This document shows positions 35,269 to 44,220 of a DNA stretch of 64,000 nt, one piece after another. A program made the position numbers and the translations under genes. The stretch spans positions 21,369 to 85,368 of the forward strand of contig NZ_JALNUR010000013.1 in the NCBI RefSeq assembly GCF_026540895.1, given 5' to 3'. Origin of the DNA: Sphingomonas sp. GM_Shp_1 (GTDB taxonomy: Bacteria > Pseudomonadota > Alphaproteobacteria > Sphingomonadales > Sphingomonadaceae). Position 1 is the stretch's first letter, and each line of letters starts with the position of its first letter. The notes below the pieces were generated by a model. The model had not been told where the DNA came from. It worked only from the letters and a program-made list of their open reading frames with translations, and searched no databases.

Positions 35269-35284
35269 TTGGCACGGAGGTTGC
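35269..35284 (+). promoter_or_regulatory. Sigma-54 promoter of the flgB operon
   Basis: TTGGCACG (35269-35276), GAGG, TTGC (35281-35284) then G. It is a perfect -24/-12 element. The expected start near 35296 leaves a leader of about 35 bases with AAAGGAGG before flgB. Confidence 0.93.
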
Positions 35285-35330
35285 GTATCCCCGCTGGCGT
35301 GACGTTTCGCGCCGGAAAGGAGGATCGACG

Positions 35331-35681
35331 ATGGCCAATGAAACACTGTTCGGCGTGCATGGAGCAGCGCTGGAGGTACGGGCACAGCGCATGGGTGTGC
35401 TGGCGTCCAACATCGCCAATGCCTCCACCCCCGGCTTCAAGGCGCGCGACATCGATTTCAAGGCCGCGCTGGCCGCGGTCGAGGGCGAACAGGATCAGGG
35501 CCGGGGCATCGGCGCGGCGATGAAATATCGCGTGCCGATCCAGACCTCGCTCGACGGCAATACGGTGGAGCTGAACCAAGAGCAGACCGCCTTTGCCGAG
35601 AATGCCGTCCAGTATCAGACGACCCTGTCGTTCCTGAACGGCCGCATCGCCACCATCACCCGCGCGCTGAAGGGCGAATAA
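35331..35681 (+). CDS. flgB: Flagellar proximal rod protein FlgB
   Basis: A 116-residue rod protein. The N-terminal rod motif (RMGVLASNIANASTPGFKARDIDF) and the C-terminal helix are as in other FlgB proteins. The start has a strong AAAGGAGG site. It opens the flgBCDEFGHIJKL operon behind a sigma-54 promoter. Confidence 0.96.
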   Translation: MANETLFGVHGAALEVRAQRMGVLASNIANASTPGFKARDIDFKAALAAVEGEQDQGRGIGAAMKYRVPIQTSLDGNTVELNQEQTAFAENAVQYQTTLSFLNGRIATITRALKGE

Positions 35682-35684
35682 TCC

Positions 35685-36095
35685 ATGGCGGACGCACCCC
35701 TTTCCATCTTCCAGGTCGCCGGTCGCGCCATGTCGGCGCAGCTGGTGCGGATGAACACCACCGCGTCGAACCTGGCCAATGCCGGGGACGTCACCGGTTC
35801 GGCCGATACCGCGTACCGCACGATGAAGCCGGTGTTCCGCACCAGCTTCGACGCCGCGACCGGCCTGTCCACCGTCGATGTCGAGAAGATCGTGACGGCG
35901 GGCGAGAACCCGACCGTGCGCCACGACCCGAACAACCCCTTGGCCGACAAGGACGGCAATATCTACGAAGCCGCCGTCGACGAGACCCGCGAGCTGGTCG
36001 ACATGATGGAGACGGCGCGCACCTATCAGAACAATGTCGAGGTGATGCAGACGGCCAAGTCGCTGATCCTCGACACCCTCAAGCTGGGCCGCTGA
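35685..36095 (+). CDS. flgC: Flagellar proximal rod protein FlgC
   Basis: A 136-residue rod protein with the N-terminal motif RMNTTASNLANAGDVTGSADTAYR. The C-terminal block ELVDMMETARTYQNNVEVMQTAKSLILDTLKLGR is shared by rod and hook proteins. Three bases separate it from flgB. Confidence 0.96.
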   Translation: MADAPLSIFQVAGRAMSAQLVRMNTTASNLANAGDVTGSADTAYRTMKPVFRTSFDAATGLSTVDVEKIVTAGENPTVRHDPNNPLADKDGNIYEAAVDETRELVDMMETARTYQNNVEVMQTAKSLILDTLKLGR

Positions 36096-36097
36096 TC

Positions 36098-36799
36098 ATG
36101 ACGATCTCCACCACCATGGACTCCACGCTCGACGCGCTGGGCGTCCGCCGCTCCGGGGCCGCCAGCGGTGCGTCGTCCACCACGACCACCGCCAAGAAGT
36201 CCGACACGCTCGACCAGTCCTCCTTCCTGAAGCTGCTGACCGCGCAGTTGCAGAATCAGGACCCCTTCTCGCCGATGGACAACACCCAGATGGTGGCCCA
36301 GATGGCACAATTCTCCAGCGTGGCGGGCATCTCCGAGATGAACACCACCCTGTCGGCGATGGCCGCCAAGATGAACGGCACGACCAAGGCCGATGCGATG
36401 AGCTATGTCGGCAAGACGGTGCTGACCCCCGGATCGGTCGCCTATGGCCGGACCAGCGGCGGTATCGCGGGCGCGGTCGAGCTGGACCAGGCCGCCGCGA
36501 GCGTGTCGGTCACGATCGCGGACGCGCAGGGCAACCCGCTCAAGACGCTGTCGCTGGGCGCGCAGAAGGCGGGCACCGCCAGCTTCGACTGGAACGGCAA
36601 GACCGAGAGCGGCGAGGATGCGGGCAGCGGCCCCTTCACCGTCACGCTCAACGCCAATGACGGCGTCGCCGCGGTGTCGGGCCGCCCGCTGGTCTGGGCA
36701 CCCGTCCAGTCGGTGTCGATGCCCGCCAGCGGCGATCCCGTCCTGACCGTCGCCGGCCTCGGCCAGATCAACCTCGCCGCCGTCCGCTCGGTCGGCTGA
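36098..36799 (+). CDS. flgD: Hook scaffold protein FlgD
   Basis: A 233-residue hook-capping protein needed for FlgE assembly and then discarded. The N-terminal DQSSFLKLLTAQLQNQDPFSPMDNTQMVAQMAQFSSVAGI block is highly conserved. The C-terminal part contains a FlgD Ig-like segment (LSLGAQKAGTASFDWNGKTESGEDAGSGPFTVTL). It starts two bases after the flgC stop. Confidence 0.95.
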   Translation: MTISTTMDSTLDALGVRRSGAASGASSTTTTAKKSDTLDQSSFLKLLTAQLQNQDPFSPMDNTQMVAQMAQFSSVAGISEMNTTLSAMAAKMNGTTKADAMSYVGKTVLTPGSVAYGRTSGGIAGAVELDQAAASVSVTIADAQGNPLKTLSLGAQKAGTASFDWNGKTESGEDAGSGPFTVTLNANDGVAAVSGRPLVWAPVQSVSMPASGDPVLTVAGLGQINLAAVRSVG

Positions 36800-36827
36800 C
36801 CCCCATCCTCACCAAGGTACTCCGCCC

Positions 36828-38114
36828 ATGTCCTTCTATACCTCGCTCAGCGGTCTTCAGGCTTCGCAGACCGACCTGTCCGTGATCTCGCACAACATCG
36901 CCAATGTCGGGACCAACGGCTTCAAGAAGAGCCATGCCCAGTTCGCCGACGTGATGGCGTCGAACTTCGCGACCGACCCGACCAAGCAGGTCGGCTCCGG
37001 CACGGTGGTCAAGTCGAACCGGCAGGAGTTCAAGGAAGGCAATTACAACAGTTCGGCCAACGCGCTCGACCTCGCCATCTCGGGCGACGGCTTCTTCGCG
37101 GTACAGACGCCAGGCAAGGGGCCGCTGCAATATACCCGCAACGGCGCGTTCCAGGTCGATCAGCAGAATTACGTGACCGACGCCAATGGCGGTCGCCTGC
37201 AGGTGCTGCCGGTCGACAGCGAAGGCAACGTCACCGCGACGGGCGTCGACGGTCTGACCGGCCTTCAGCTTCCCGCGACCAGCGGCCTGCCGCTTCCCAC
37301 CAAGAAGGTGACGATGGACCTGAACCTGTCGGGATCGTCGGTCGCGCCGACCGTGGCGTTCAACCGGTCGAACATGGGCACCTACAACAACACCACCCAG
37401 ACCAAGATCTACGACACGGCGGGCAACGCCATGACGCTGACCAACTATTATGTCCGCAAGCCGCTGCCCCTCGACGCCAACGGCAAGGAAATCCAGCCCG
37501 CGGACGGCAGCAGCAGCTGGCAGGTATACAGCTTCGTCGACGATCAGCAGTTGAAGGTCGGGGGTTCGACCGATCCCGTCGAGATGACCTTCGACAAGAA
37601 CGGCAACATGACCGTGCCGACCAAGGCGATCGATTTCGACCCCTTCACCTCGCACAGCACGACCACGGCGCAGCCGCTGTCGATCGACTATACGGGTTCG
37701 TCCCAGGCGGGTTCGGTCTTCTCGGTCGCCTCGCGTTCGCAGGACGGCAAGGCGATCGGCATCCTGTCGGGTGTGTCGGTCGGCGACGACGGCCTGGTCA
37801 CCGCCTCCTTCTCCAATGGCGAGACGGCCAAGCTGGGCAAGGTCGCGCTGGCCGACTTCGTCAACATGCCGGGCCTGCGCCAGGCAGGCGACAGCTATTG
37901 GCAGGCGACCGGCCTGTCGGGCAATCCGGTCATCGGTTCGGCGGGCGAAGGCACGTACGGCGCGATCAAGTCGAGCACGCTGGAAGGCTCCAACGTCGAC
38001 ATCACCGAGGAACTGGTCAACCTGATCGCGGCGCAGCGCAATTTCCAGGCGAATGCCAAGGCGCTCGATACGTCCAGCCAGATCTCGCAGACCATCTTCA
38101 ACATCCGCAGCTAA
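36828..38114 (+). CDS. flgE: Flagellar hook protein FlgE
   Basis: A 428-residue hook subunit. The N-terminal MSFYTSLSGLQASQTDLSVISHNIANVGTNGFKKS and the C-terminal LEGSNVDITEELVNLIAAQRNFQANAKALDTSSQISQTIFNIRS are the family ends. The middle forms the D1/D2 hook surface. It sits between flgD and flgF in standard order. Confidence 0.97.
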   Translation: MSFYTSLSGLQASQTDLSVISHNIANVGTNGFKKSHAQFADVMASNFATDPTKQVGSGTVVKSNRQEFKEGNYNSSANALDLAISGDGFFAVQTPGKGPLQYTRNGAFQVDQQNYVTDANGGRLQVLPVDSEGNVTATGVDGLTGLQLPATSGLPLPTKKVTMDLNLSGSSVAPTVAFNRSNMGTYNNTTQTKIYDTAGNAMTLTNYYVRKPLPLDANGKEIQPADGSSSWQVYSFVDDQQLKVGGSTDPVEMTFDKNGNMTVPTKAIDFDPFTSHSTTTAQPLSIDYTGSSQAGSVFSVASRSQDGKAIGILSGVSVGDDGLVTASFSNGETAKLGKVALADFVNMPGLRQAGDSYWQATGLSGNPVIGSAGEGTYGAIKSSTLEGSNVDITEELVNLIAAQRNFQANAKALDTSSQISQTIFNIRS

Positions 38115-38144
38115 GTCGCGGCACGGGGGTAACGGGGAACAGCG

Positions 38145-38900
38145 ATGGACAAGCTGGTCTATACGGCGGCGACGGGCCTGCGCGCGCATATGGCGGCGCA
38201 GACCGCGATCGCCAACAACATGGCCAACGCCTCGACGATCGGCTTCCGCTCGGACCGGGTCGTGTTCGACCGCATCGACCTGAAGGGCGGCGGCGCGGCG
38301 TTCGAGGCGCGGATGCCGACCGCCGAGGAAGTGACCGACGCCGATCGCGCGCCCGGCACGGTCCAGCAGACCGGCCATCCGCTCGACGTCGCCATCGCCA
38401 CCGGCACCGCCTGGCTGGCGGTGCAGGCCCCCGACGGGTCCGAGGCCTATACCCGGCGCGGCGACCTGGAGGTGACCGCCTCCGGCGTGCTCCAGACCGG
38501 CGACGGCTATCCGGTGATCGGCCAGAACGGTCCGATGACGGTGCCGCCCTACAATTCGCTGACCATCGCCCCCGACGGCACCGTCTCGATCGTGCCGCTG
38601 GGCGCGGGGCCGGACACCCAGCCCCAGGTGATCGACCGGCTGAAGCTGGCCGACACGCGCGGCTCGACCACGGTCAAGGGGCTGGACAATCTGTTGCGGG
38701 TGAAGGGCGGCGGGGCCCTGCCGCAGGACATGGACGCCACCGTCCAGTCCGGCGCGCTGGAAGGCTCCAACGTCAACATGACCCAGACGCTGGTCGACAT
38801 GATCGAGAACCAGCGCAGTTACGAGGTGCAGGCCAACCTCATGAAAGAGGCCAAGTCGATGGACGAGAACAGCGCATCGCTGATGCGGCTGCCGAGCTGA
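38145..38900 (+). CDS. flgF: Flagellar rod protein FlgF
   Basis: A 251-residue proximal rod protein. It has the N-terminal YTAATGLRAHMAAQTAIANNMANASTIGFRSDRV and the C-terminal LEGSNVNMTQTLVDMIENQRSYEVQANLMKEAKSMDENSASLMRLPS. It carries the flgE/F/G-type central domain. An ATG with GGGGAAC upstream was used. Confidence 0.95.
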   Translation: MDKLVYTAATGLRAHMAAQTAIANNMANASTIGFRSDRVVFDRIDLKGGGAAFEARMPTAEEVTDADRAPGTVQQTGHPLDVAIATGTAWLAVQAPDGSEAYTRRGDLEVTASGVLQTGDGYPVIGQNGPMTVPPYNSLTIAPDGTVSIVPLGAGPDTQPQVIDRLKLADTRGSTTVKGLDNLLRVKGGGALPQDMDATVQSGALEGSNVNMTQTLVDMIENQRSYEVQANLMKEAKSMDENSASLMRLPS

Positions 38901-38913
38901 GGATTAGAGAGTT

Positions 38914-39702
38914 ATGTCTTCCGCCGCCATGCACGTCGCGCGCACCGGGCTCGATGCCCAGGATATGCGCATGCGGGTCATCTCGAACAACCTGGCCAAC
39001 GTCAACACGACCGCGTTCAAGCGCGACCGCGCCGCGTTCGAGACGCTCGCCTATCAGGTCGTCACCGCGCCGGGCGCGGCCAGCTCGACCGAGAGCAAAT
39101 ATGCGACCGGCCTGAACCTGGGCACCGGCGTCCGCGTCCAGGGCACCGCGCGTATCAATACGCAAGGCGCGATGCAGACCACCAACAACAGCCTCGACCT
39201 CGCGCTCGACGGAGAGGGCTATTTCCAGGTGCAGATGCCGGGCGGCCAGCTCGGCTATACCCGCGCGGGCAACTTCTCGCGCTCGGCCGAAGGGTTGCTG
39301 GTCACCTCCGAGGGCTATCAGGTGATGCCGGGTATCACCATTCCCGAGGGCACGACCCAGATCACCATCGGCACCGACGGCACCGTCTCGGCGACCCTGC
39401 CGAACCAGGCCGCGCCCGCCGAGATCGGCCAGATCCAGATCGCCAACTTCCCCAACCCCGCCGGGCTCCAGGCCAAGGGCGACAATTACCTGACCGAAAC
39501 CGCCGCGTCGGGTGTCGCCAATATGGGTGTCGCCGGGCTCGAAGGGCGCGGCCAGATCCGCCAGGGGATGCTGGAAGGCTCGAACGTCAATGTCGTCGAG
39601 GAACTGGTCGACATGATCGAGACGCAGCGCGCCTATGAGGTCAACTCGAAGATGATCAAGTCGACCGACGAGATGCTTCAATACGCGAACCAGAATCTGT
39701 GA
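38914..39702 (+). CDS. flgG: Flagellar distal rod protein FlgG
   Basis: A 262-residue distal rod subunit. The N-terminal ARTGLDAQDMRMRVISNNLANVNTTAFKRDRAAFETLAYQ is characteristic of FlgG, as is the C-terminal LEGSNVNVVEELVDMIETQRAYEVNSKMIKSTDEMLQYANQNL. Its stop overlaps the flgH start (TGATG). Confidence 0.97.
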   Translation: MSSAAMHVARTGLDAQDMRMRVISNNLANVNTTAFKRDRAAFETLAYQVVTAPGAASSTESKYATGLNLGTGVRVQGTARINTQGAMQTTNNSLDLALDGEGYFQVQMPGGQLGYTRAGNFSRSAEGLLVTSEGYQVMPGITIPEGTTQITIGTDGTVSATLPNQAAPAEIGQIQIANFPNPAGLQAKGDNYLTETAASGVANMGVAGLEGRGQIRQGMLEGSNVNVVEELVDMIETQRAYEVNSKMIKSTDEMLQYANQNL

Positions 39703-40430
39703 TGATGCGCCTTCCTTCCTTCCTTTCGGGCTATGGGGTCGAGCTGGCGCTGTCGGTCGCCGCCGGTACGCTGGTCGCCGCCGCGCTGGCGCCGATGCCC
39801 GCCCATGCCAGCCTGTTCGGCAAGAAGAAGCCGGTCGAGGACTTCACCACCGTCCGTCCCGACGCCGTCGCCGTGCAGCCGGTGGCGCAGCCCACCGGCT
39901 CGATCTTCCAGGCGTCGGACGGCTATGCCGCGCTGTACGAGGGCTGGCGCGCCCGTCGGGTCGGCGATCCGCTGACCATCATCCTGGTCGAGCGGACCGC
40001 CGCGTCCAAGTCGGCGGGATCGAAGCTGGGCTCCAAGGGCGATCTCGGCCTGACCCCGCCCACCACGGGGCCGCTGGGATCGCTGCTCAAGTCGACCGAT
40101 GTGGGCATGAGCGGCAGCCGCAACTTCACCGGTTCGGGCGCCGCCGACCAGTCCAACTCGCTGTCGGGCGAGATCAGCGTGACCGTGGCGCAGGTCTTCC
40201 CCAACGGCACCATGCTGGTCCAGGGGCAGAAGCGCGTGACGCTCAATCGGGGTGACGAGTTCATCCAGATCAAGGGGCTGGTCCGCATGGCCGATATCGG
40301 CATCGACAACCGTGTCCTGTCGACCCGCGTCGCCGATGCGCAGATCGCCTATACCGGCAAGGGCGACGTCGCCCGTGCCAGCCGCCAGGGCTGGCTCAGC
40401 CGCTTCTTCCAGGCCGTCAGTCCGTTCTGA
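39702..40430 (+). CDS. flgH: Flagellar L-ring protein FlgH without lipobox
   Basis: A 242-residue L-ring subunit of the outer membrane. The conserved parts are present (GSIFQASDGYAALYEGWRARRVGDPLTIILVERTAASKSAGS, and TVAQVFPNGTMLVQGQKRVTLNRGDEFIQIKGLVR). FlgH is usually a lipoprotein; here the leader ends MPAHASLFGKKK with no Cys, so cleavage by signal peptidase I after AHA is expected. ATGs at 39702 and 39705 are both possible starts. Confidence 0.93.
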   Translation: MMRLPSFLSGYGVELALSVAAGTLVAAALAPMPAHASLFGKKKPVEDFTTVRPDAVAVQPVAQPTGSIFQASDGYAALYEGWRARRVGDPLTIILVERTAASKSAGSKLGSKGDLGLTPPTTGPLGSLLKSTDVGMSGSRNFTGSGAADQSNSLSGEISVTVAQVFPNGTMLVQGQKRVTLNRGDEFIQIKGLVRMADIGIDNRVLSTRVADAQIAYTGKGDVARASRQGWLSRFFQAVSPF

Positions 40431-40441
40431 GGCATTTGACC

Positions 40442-41536
40442 ATGATCCGCTTCCTCCTCGCGCTCCTCGCCGCCCTTTCGATCGCGGCCCCGGCCTCCGC
40501 CGACCGGATCAAGGATCTGGGCGGGTTCCAGGGCATTCGCACCAACCAGTTGACCGGTTACGGCATCGTCGTCGGTCTTCCGGGGACGGGCGACGACAAT
40601 CTGGAATATACCGTCCAGTCGCTGAAGGCCGTGGTTTCGCGCTTCGGGCTGCAACTGCCGCCCAATGCCAATCCGGGCATGAAGAACGCCGCGGTGGTGA
40701 TGGTCACCGCCGAACTGCCGCCCTTCGCCAAGCCGGGGCAGAAGCTGGACATCACCGTCTCCTCGATGGGCAAGGCCAAGTCGCTTCGCGGCGGCGCGCT
40801 GATCCTCACCCCGCTTCAGGGTGCCGATGGCCAGATCTATGCGATGGCGCAGGGCAACCTCGCGGTCGGCGGGCTGGGCGCCGAGGGCGCGGACGGGTCG
40901 AAGATCGTGGTCAACGTCCCCTCGACGGGCCGCATTCCCGAAGGCGCGACCGTCGAGCGCGCCGTCGCCACCGGGTTCGACACCGCCCCCTCGCTGACCT
41001 TCAACCTGGCGCGCGCCGACTTCACCACCGCGCAGAATGTCGCGCAGGCGATCAATGCCCGCCTGGGCATGGGCACCGCGCAGGCGATCGACGCCGTGTC
41101 GGTCGCGGTCCGCGCGCCGATGGGGGCCGATGTTCGCGCCATGCTGATGTCGGAGATCGAGAATCTCAACGTCGCCTCCGCCGAACCCTCGGCCAAGGTC
41201 ATCGTCAACGCGCGCACCGGCACCGTGGTGATCAACTCGGCGGTCCGCGTCGGCCCCGCCGCCGTCACGCACGGCAAGCTGACCGTCAAGATCGACGAGA
41301 ACCAGCGCGTCAGCCAACCCGGCCCGCTCAGCGGCGGCCAGACCGCGATCACCCAGAAATCGGGTGTCTCGGTCGAGGAGGAGCGTCGCCCGATGTTCCT
41401 GCTGAATCCGGGTCCGAAGCTGGCCGATGTGGTGAAGGCGGTGAACGCGATCGGTGCGGCCCCGTCCGACCTGGTCGCCATCCTCGAAGCCCTTAAGGAA
41501 GCCGGTGCCCTCAAGGCGGAGCTGATCGTCCTGTGA
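40442..41536 (+). CDS. flgI: Flagellar P-ring protein FlgI
   Basis: A 364-residue periplasmic ring protein. A signal peptide (MIRFLLALLAALSIAAPASA) precedes the FlgI start DRIKDLGGFQGIRTNQLTGYGIVVGLPGTGDD. The conserved NPGMKNAAVVMVTAELPPFAKPGQKLDI and C-terminal LVAILEALKEAGALKAELIVL are present. The ATG at 40442 is preferred over an in-frame TTG two codons earlier. Confidence 0.96.
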   Translation: MIRFLLALLAALSIAAPASADRIKDLGGFQGIRTNQLTGYGIVVGLPGTGDDNLEYTVQSLKAVVSRFGLQLPPNANPGMKNAAVVMVTAELPPFAKPGQKLDITVSSMGKAKSLRGGALILTPLQGADGQIYAMAQGNLAVGGLGAEGADGSKIVVNVPSTGRIPEGATVERAVATGFDTAPSLTFNLARADFTTAQNVAQAINARLGMGTAQAIDAVSVAVRAPMGADVRAMLMSEIENLNVASAEPSAKVIVNARTGTVVINSAVRVGPAAVTHGKLTVKIDENQRVSQPGPLSGGQTAITQKSGVSVEEERRPMFLLNPGPKLADVVKAVNAIGAAPSDLVAILEALKEAGALKAELIVL

Positions 41537-41853
41537 CCCAGAGCATTGCATCCACCCCGGCGACTTCGCCGATCACCGGATCGGTTTCCACCGATACCAA
41601 GCGGCTGGCCAGCGGTGCCAATCTGGACAAGGCGGGCACCCAGTTCGAGGCGATCTTCAACGGCATGATGCTGAAGGCGATGCGCCAGACCAAGCTGGGC
41701 GACACGCTGTTCGAGTCCAAGGCGCTCGACACGTTCCGCGACATGCAGGACCAGCAGGTCGCGCAGACCATGGCCGAACATGCCCCGATGGGAATCGGCA
41801 AGGCGGTCACGACATTTCTCGCCAGATCGAAACCCGATCTTAACCACGCATAA
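41533..41853 (+). CDS. flgJ: Rod-binding protein FlgJ, rod domain only
   Basis: A 106-residue protein equal to the N-terminal half of enterobacterial FlgJ (AGTQFEAIFNGMMLKAMRQTKLGDTLFESKALDTFRDMQDQQVAQTMAEH). The C-terminal muramidase domain is absent. The start is a GTG that overlaps the flgI stop (GTGA). A separate SLT transglycosylase is encoded at 31.6-32.4 kb. Confidence 0.92.
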   Translation: MTQSIASTPATSPITGSVSTDTKRLASGANLDKAGTQFEAIFNGMMLKAMRQTKLGDTLFESKALDTFRDMQDQQVAQTMAEHAPMGIGKAVTTFLARSKPDLNHA

Positions 41854-41868
41854 CCTATTCTGAGTCGT

Positions 41869-43212
41869 ATGAGCGACTTGCTCTCCATCGGCGCTTCGGG
41901 CGTACGCGCATATCAGACCGCGTTGACGGCGGTTGGCGAGAATATCGCCAACACCGGTACCGACGGCTATTCGCGTCGCTCGGTCGGCCTGCGCGAGATC
42001 ACGAGCTCGGGCGGGGTGACCAGCAGCAGGCTGTCCGCCGGGGCGGGCGTGACCGTCACCGGGATCGTCCGCGCGACCGACACCTATGCCTCGGGGGCGG
42101 TGCGGTCGGCGACGGCGGATTTGAAGCGGACCGAAACCGGCGAAGTCTGGCTCAACCGTATCCAGGACGTGATGACCGGGGACGAGGTGTCGAGCCGGTT
42201 GACCGGATTCTTCACCGCCTCCCGCGCGCTGGCGGCGGACCCGACCTCCACCGCGCTGCGCACCACGATGCTCGAAGCCGCCAATTCGGCGGCTTTCGCC
42301 TTTACCGCGACCGACAAGGCGTTCGATGCGATGGAGGCCGATTTCGACGGCCAGGCCCGCGATGCCGCGCAGGGGCTTTCCTCGCTCGCGCTGTCGCTGA
42401 GCAAGGTCAATGACGGCCTGACCCGGACCCAGGCGGGCACCTCCGCCTCGGCGCAGCTGGCCGACCAGCGCGACCAGATCCTGTCGCAGATGAGCGAGCT
42501 GTCCGACATCAACGTGACGACCGACGAGCTGGGCCGCGCGACGGTGCGGATCGGCGATCGTGCCGGACCGATCCTGGCCTCGCCCGATACGCTGGGCGCG
42601 GTCAGCTATACTCGCAAGACGGGCGGCGGCGTCGGCTTCACCGTCGTGTCGCAGGGCAAGGCGACCGAAGTCGTCCCCTCCGGCGGGACGATCGGCGGGA
42701 TGCTCGACGGGGCGGAGCGGATCGCGGCGATGCGCGACAGCTTCGATGCGGTCGCCAAGGATTTCACCGACACGGTCAACACGATTCAGAGCCAGGGGCA
42801 GGACGGCAATGGCACGACCGGCACCGCGCTGTTCGCCCTGACGGCGGGCACCGCGTCGATGACCGTCGTGCTGACCGACGGATCGAAGATCGCGGCGGCG
42901 GCGGCCGGGCAGGGGCCGCGCAACACCGACAATCTGGCGGCGCTGGAATCGGCGCGGTACAGCGGTCAGTTCGAAACCCGCATCACCCAGGTCATCACCG
43001 AAAACGCCTCCGCCCTGAAGCAGCGGCAGACCATCGCCGATGCACAGACCGCGATCCGCGACGGGGCCAATGCCGCACTGACCGGATCGACCGGTGTCAC
43101 GCTCGACAATGAGGCGGTGTCGCTGATGCGTTTTCAACAAGCCTATTCCGCGTCCAGCCGCGTCATCCAGATCGCGCGCGAGACCTTCCAATCCATTCTT
43201 GAGATACGGTGA
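41869..43212 (+). CDS. flgK: Hook-filament junction protein FlgK
   Basis: A 447-residue hook-associated protein 1. The N-terminal ASGVRAYQTALTAVGENIANTGTDGYSRRSVGLRE is shared with rod/hook proteins, and the C-terminal TLDNEAVSLMRFQQAYSASSRVIQIARETFQSILEIR matches FlgK. The central domain is shorter than in E. coli FlgK. It overlaps flgL by TGATG. Confidence 0.95.
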   Translation: MSDLLSIGASGVRAYQTALTAVGENIANTGTDGYSRRSVGLREITSSGGVTSSRLSAGAGVTVTGIVRATDTYASGAVRSATADLKRTETGEVWLNRIQDVMTGDEVSSRLTGFFTASRALAADPTSTALRTTMLEAANSAAFAFTATDKAFDAMEADFDGQARDAAQGLSSLALSLSKVNDGLTRTQAGTSASAQLADQRDQILSQMSELSDINVTTDELGRATVRIGDRAGPILASPDTLGAVSYTRKTGGGVGFTVVSQGKATEVVPSGGTIGGMLDGAERIAAMRDSFDAVAKDFTDTVNTIQSQGQDGNGTTGTALFALTAGTASMTVVLTDGSKIAAAAAGQGPRNTDNLAALESARYSGQFETRITQVITENASALKQRQTIADAQTAIRDGANAALTGSTGVTLDNEAVSLMRFQQAYSASSRVIQIARETFQSILEIR

Positions 43213-44108
43213 TGGCGATGCAGATTTCGACCTCCACCCTGTATGAAAGCGCGACGCGGCGCATGACGGCTTTGCAGAGCAAGGCCAACGAGCTGATGAC
43301 GCAGAACGCGACGGGCAAGAAACTGCTCAAGCCGTCCGACGATGCCGCCGCTTCGGCGCAGGTCGCGCAGCTCAATCGCGCCGATGCGGATGCCGCCGTC
43401 TACAAGAGCAATTTGTCGCTCGCCAAAACGGTGCTCCAGCAGGTCGACACCACCCTGGGTGCGATTGGCAGCCAGTTGCAGTCCGCCATCGAACTGGCGA
43501 CCAAGGCCGCCAACGGCACGCTCAACGATTACGACCGATCGGTGATCGGCGACCAGTTGAGCGCGATCCGCGACCAGCTCGTAACGCTGGGCAACACCCG
43601 CGACGTGCGCGGCCAGCCGCTGTTCGGCACGGTCGACGGCACCGATCCGGTGCGGAACGTCAACGGCAGCTATAGCTATACCGAGCCCAAGACCTCCGCC
43701 GTACCGATCGACCGCGACCAGACGGTCGAGATCACGGTCGGGGCGGAGCGCGTGTTCAAGTCGGGCAGCAACGACACCTTCTCGGTACTCAACAACCTGA
43801 TCACCGCGCTGAAGACGCCGGGGGGATCGAGCGCCGATATCCGCAATTCGATCGACCAGCTCAACACCGCCAACGACAATGTCGGCGCGGTGCAGGCCTC
43901 GGTCGGCGCGCGGGGGACGCGGGTCGAGTTGCAACAGACGATGCTGGAGACCGCCAGTACCGATCGCGCCGCGCTGCGATCGAATGTCGAGGATGCCGAC
44001 ATCACGACCAATATCGCGCAGCTGCAACAGACGATGACCGTGCTTCAGGCGACTCAGGCCAGCTTCACCAAGCTGTCGGGCCTGTCGCTGTTCGACTATC
44101 TGAAATAA
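43212..44108 (+). CDS. flgL: Hook-filament junction protein FlgL
   Basis: A 298-residue hook-associated protein 3 of the flagellin superfamily. It starts MAMQISTSTLYESATRRMTALQSKANELMTQNATGKKLLKPSDD and ends AQLQQTMTVLQATQASFTKLSGLSLFDYLK. I use the ATG at 43212 overlapping the flgK stop. It is the last gene of the flg operon. Confidence 0.95.
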   Translation: MAMQISTSTLYESATRRMTALQSKANELMTQNATGKKLLKPSDDAAASAQVAQLNRADADAAVYKSNLSLAKTVLQQVDTTLGAIGSQLQSAIELATKAANGTLNDYDRSVIGDQLSAIRDQLVTLGNTRDVRGQPLFGTVDGTDPVRNVNGSYSYTEPKTSAVPIDRDQTVEITVGAERVFKSGSNDTFSVLNNLITALKTPGGSSADIRNSIDQLNTANDNVGAVQASVGARGTRVELQQTMLETASTDRAALRSNVEDADITTNIAQLQQTMTVLQATQASFTKLSGLSLFDYLK

Positions 44109-44220
44109 TCGCTTCCGTCGTCCCGTCCTTTCCGGCGCGGTAACCCTATGGTGACCAAATCCGGTTAATCCAGACACCTGACGGCCTTCGCGCCGGTCCC
44201 TGCTGGAGAATCGGTTCACC

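Noticed and set aside
40837..43191. Minus-strand open frame of 784 codons
   Set aside because: Antisense of flgI, flgJ and flgK, which are certain; its composition is typical of a GC-rich shadow frame.
44165..44191. TTAA-N15-GCCTTCGC upstream of motA as a sigma-28 promoter
   Set aside because: The -35 and the end of the -10 both deviate from the four good promoters; motA may be read from the flg operon.
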